A DNA stretch of 41,982 bases from CAIWXH01 sp964555675 (lineage in GTDB: Bacteria; Chloroflexota; Chloroflexia; Chloroflexales; Chloroflexaceae). Position 1 is the first letter of the stretch, and each line of letters starts with the position of its first letter. The notes under the pieces are model-generated. The model saw only the letters and a list, made by a program, of their open reading frames with translations. It was not told the origin of the DNA and did not search any database. Location of the stretch: positions 1 through 41,982 of the forward strand of contig CAZKTU010000032.1 of NCBI GenBank assembly GCA_964555675.1, written 5' to 3'. Shown in pieces: positions 40,106 through 41,982 of the stretch. The position numbers and the translations under genes were made by a program.

Positions 40106-40190
40106 GGGAGAACATGGAGGGCCAGGCCCTCAGCTTCCACTGGGCGCTGGGCTGTAGGCCCCGCGCCCCCGCCGCGGGCAGCGGCGAAGA
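40106..40190 (-). repeat. Interspersed repeat, copy B (inverted relative to copy A)
   Basis: Reverse complement matches 37472-37557 with 20 identical bases at one end (40171-40190) and a conserved GAGGGCC/GGCCCTC hairpin (40117-40131) at the other. Lies in the gap upstream of the aminotransferase gene. Confidence 0.75.
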
Positions 40191-40208
40191 CCGGGTGAGA
40201 TTTGCGCG

Positions 40209-40214
40209 ATTATA
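40209..40214 (-). promoter_or_regulatory. Candidate -10 for the aminotransferase gene
   Basis: Perfect TATAAT on the minus strand just past the stop of the GH-like gene; -35 poor. Leader of about 185 nt spanning repeat copy B. Confidence 0.4.
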
Positions 40215-40219
40215 CCATC

Positions 40220-41335
40220 TCAGGGGCGCGTGTAGTCGCGCACCGCCTCGTAGATCGCGCGGGGCGTGCCGTCGGGGGCGACGAAGTTCCAGGCGTCGGG
40301 GTACGAGCGGGTCGAGAAGGGTGTCGAGAACTGCCAGAGGGCCACCGCCTCGAGCCAGGGGTAGTTACGGGCCTGCTCGTAGGTGGCGATCGTCCAGCGG
40401 ATGCGCTCGGCCGGGCGCACCGCCGCGCTCCAGCGCGGGTGATCGTTGTAGCCCCCCTCGGTGATGATGATGCCCTTGGCGCCATCGCCGAAGCGGTCCA
40501 TCAGGGCCCGCACCAGCTCGACACGGCGGAAGTTCACCTTCTCGGGGGCCGGCGCGGCCTCGGGCGGCTCCTGGCCGCCATAGGCGTGGACGGCCCACAT
40601 ATCGAAGAAGGGGCCGGCCTGGGCGTCGTAGAGCGAGGCGAGGTACTGCATGTCGTCCATGCGGGTCTGGCCGCCGTCGAGCGAACTGCCGGGCGAGAGG
40701 GCCCCTGCGATCACGATTGCCTCGGGCGCGACGGCCTTGACGGCGGGGTAGACCACTTTGAGCAGCGCGGCGTAGGCCCCCGGGTCGGGCGGGCGCTCGC
40801 CCCACTCGAAGCGCAGGTTGGGCTCGTTCCAGATGATCAGATGACGCACCCCGCGCGGCCCGTAACGCTCCGCGAAGGCGGCGACGAAGGCCGCGTAGTC
40901 GGCGTAGCGCGCGGGGTCGAGGTAGCGGTCTGTGGTGCCCCGCGGGCGGGCCCATTCCGGCACCAGGTCGAGCCGGGCGACCACCTGCAACCCCTGGCGG
41001 CGCGCGTGCTCGATCACCATGTCAGCCCCGGCCCAGTCGTAGCCGTAGCGCGAGCGGGGCTGCACATAGGCCCAGGGGAAGAGCTCGACGATCCAGGGCG
41101 CGCCCATGGCCCGCACCTGCTCGAGCGAGCGGCGCACATAGGCCTCGTCGCCGACGCCCGTGAGCCTGGTGTGGACGCCGACCAAGGGGTTGCGGGTGGC
41201 CACTGTCTGCTGTGGCGGGAGCTCGAGGGCCCGCGGCAGGCGCAGGCTCAAAAACTGGGCTGCGAGCAGGGCGATCAGGCCCAGCCCGGCGAGGAGCTTT
41301 AGGGGTGTAGAGCGGGCTCGGGCCGGCCGATTCAT
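40220..41335 (-). CDS. Membrane-anchored or secreted clan GH-A-like glycoside hydrolase
   Basis: 371 residues. N-terminal basic stretch and hydrophobic helix (residues 12-33) without a clear cleavage site, so either signal anchor or secreted. Then a TIM-barrel: GVHTRLTG, WIVELFPWAYVQP, VVARLDLVPEWAR, HLIIWNEPNLRFEWG with acid/base candidate E171, DMWAVHAYGG, and IIITEGGYNDHP with nucleophile candidate E293. The WNEP plus later TEGG pattern is the clan GH-A signature (GH5/GH39/GH10-like). Substrate unknown. Divergent from the phytoene desaturase. Confidence 0.8.
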   Translation of the reverse strand: MNRPARARSTPLKLLAGLGLIALLAAQFLSLRLPRALELPPQQTVATRNPLVGVHTRLTGVGDEAYVRRSLEQVRAMGAPWIVELFPWAYVQPRSRYGYDWAGADMVIEHARRQGLQVVARLDLVPEWARPRGTTDRYLDPARYADYAAFVAAFAERYGPRGVRHLIIWNEPNLRFEWGERPPDPGAYAALLKVVYPAVKAVAPEAIVIAGALSPGSSLDGGQTRMDDMQYLASLYDAQAGPFFDMWAVHAYGGQEPPEAAPAPEKVNFRRVELVRALMDRFGDGAKGIIITEGGYNDHPRWSAAVRPAERIRWTIATYEQARNYPWLEAVALWQFSTPFSTRSYPDAWNFVAPDGTPRAIYEAVRDYTRP

Positions 41336-41354
41336 TTCTTGCGCCCCTCTTCTA

Positions 41355-41370
41355 ACCGTGCTATAACGGT
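41355..41370. promoter_or_regulatory. Dyad in the divergent intergenic region
   Basis: ACCGT (41355-41359) and ACGGT (41366-41370) with a 6-bp centre (GCTATA) between the GH-like gene and the phytoene desaturase. It covers TATA-like sequences on both strands (TATAAC plus, TATAGC minus), so a bound regulator could affect both. Weak evidence. Confidence 0.25.
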
Positions 41371-41421
41371 AAGGGCAATACGTTTTCGTGTCATTCAGGC
41401 AATGGTGAAAGAGCAGCCAAG

Positions 41422-41982
41422 ATGCGCATTATTATAGCTGGCGCGGGCCCGGCCGGCATGGTCGCGGCCCGTACGTTGATTGACCGCGGTCACGAGGTGA
41501 TCGTCCTCGAGAAGCGCGAGGTGCCGGGCGGCAAGGTCTCGGCCTGGAAGGACGCCGACGGCGACTGGGTCGAGTCGGGCCTGCACGTCTTCTTCGGCGC
41601 CTACCACACCCTGCTGGGCTTCCTGGATCAGTACGGCCTCGGCGACACCTTCAACTGGAAGCCGGCCGAGATGATCTTCGCCTCCGAGCGCCACGGTCTG
41701 GCCGGGATCAGCTTCGTACCCTGGCTGCCCACGCCCCTGAACGGGCTGGCGGGCGTGGCCAAGTTCAAGCCGCTCACCTGGGGCGACAAACTGCGTATGG
41801 GCCTGGGGCTCGTCCGGCCGATCTTCGGCAACCAGCAGTATGTCGATCAGCAGGACGACCAGACTTACGCCGCGTGGCACTTGCGCCACGGGATGGGCCA
41901 GCGCTCGCTCGACGAGGTGATGCACACCATGGCCCTGGCCCTGAACTTCCAGCGGGCCGACCGGGTCTCGGCCAAGCTGGCC
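41422..41982 (+). CDS. Phytoene desaturase, plant/cyanobacterial (CrtP/PDS) type, N-terminal part
   Basis: 187 residues visible; the 3' end is beyond the window. FAD Rossmann motif AGAGPAGMVAARTL (residues 6-19), ribose Glu in VLEKREVPGGKVSAW, then ESGLHVFFGAYHTLLGFLDQYGL, WKPAEMIFAS, PTPLNGL and MALALNFQRAD, which match the CrtP/PDS branch rather than bacterial CrtI. It would desaturate phytoene toward zeta-carotene. An 11-codon ORF (ATG 41402 to TAG 41437) overlaps the start. Confidence 0.88.
   Translation, partial: MRIIIAGAGPAGMVAARTLIDRGHEVIVLEKREVPGGKVSAWKDADGDWVESGLHVFFGAYHTLLGFLDQYGLGDTFNWKPAEMIFASERHGLAGISFVPWLPTPLNGLAGVAKFKPLTWGDKLRMGLGLVRPIFGNQQYVDQQDDQTYAAWHLRHGMGQRSLDEVMHTMALALNFQRADRVSAKLA

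Noticed and set aside
41402..41437. 11-codon leader ORF overlapping the phytoene desaturase start
   Set aside because: Very short, no ribosome binding site, easily explained by chance.

Overview
This is a GC-rich bacterial chromosome segment, most likely from a Chloroflexota (Chloroflexia) lineage. The inference rests on the gene mix: a plant/cyanobacterial-type phytoene desaturase start at the right edge, an enlarged LeuRS with the SVGH form of the HIGH motif, threonine/proline-rich and DUF4397 surface proteins, no outer-membrane assembly genes, and clear housekeeping promoters (TTGACA-17-TATAAT) in GC-rich DNA. Nothing looks like phage, plasmid, IS or CRISPR. No rRNA or tRNA gene was recognised.

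Layout. 1-1135: the tail of a Thr/Pro/Ala-repeat surface protein and a small membrane protein. 1180-4310: leuS with a structured leader that carries a 41-codon upstream ORF ending in an ATGA overlap with leuS. 4413-9143: a secreted beta-helix protein, a methyltransferase and a multi-pass membrane glycosyltransferase-like protein. 9187-13080: a translation block (infC, rpmI, rplT, a SpoU-family rRNA methylase, then pheS). 13280-15612: an FAD oxidoreductase and a flippase-like membrane protein. 15708-22943: mostly small, membrane or surface proteins on the plus strand, plus nadD-rsmG and a PspA homologue. 23108-26880: tdk, rfbB, purE, purK on the minus strand. 27004-29135: a VOC protein, a one-helix membrane protein and a WYL regulator. 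29182-31350: rplU-rpmA-rpmE and a receiver-Roadblock protein. 31531-34217: aspS and a divergent WecG-type glycosyltransferase. 34255-37446: an acyl-CoA carboxylase beta subunit and a partner-switching module (two RsbW-like kinases and a STAS protein). 37697-41335: a PfkB sugar kinase, an aminotransferase and a clan GH-A-like protein. 41422-end: a truncated phytoene desaturase.

The most unusual item is rplT. Ribosomal protein bL20 is complete and in frame with an Ala/Pro-rich linker and a C-terminal lamin-tail domain (LTD), a fold normally found in secreted or nuclear-lamina proteins. I know of no such fusion. It lies in an otherwise standard infC-rpmI-rplT operon, where infC starts at AUU behind a good Shine-Dalgarno and a consensus promoter, and where IF3 has a long acidic tail. 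Also notable are the leuS leader ORF, an approximately 85-bp interspersed repeat at 37472 and 40106 in opposite orientation, and an exact 23-bp inverted repeat flanking the sugar kinase.

Many genes have identifiable sigma70-type promoters and several of these settle start codons: pheS, the flippase gene and infC. purK may be read from a leaderless transcript. Functions are assigned by reading motifs; no database search was possible.
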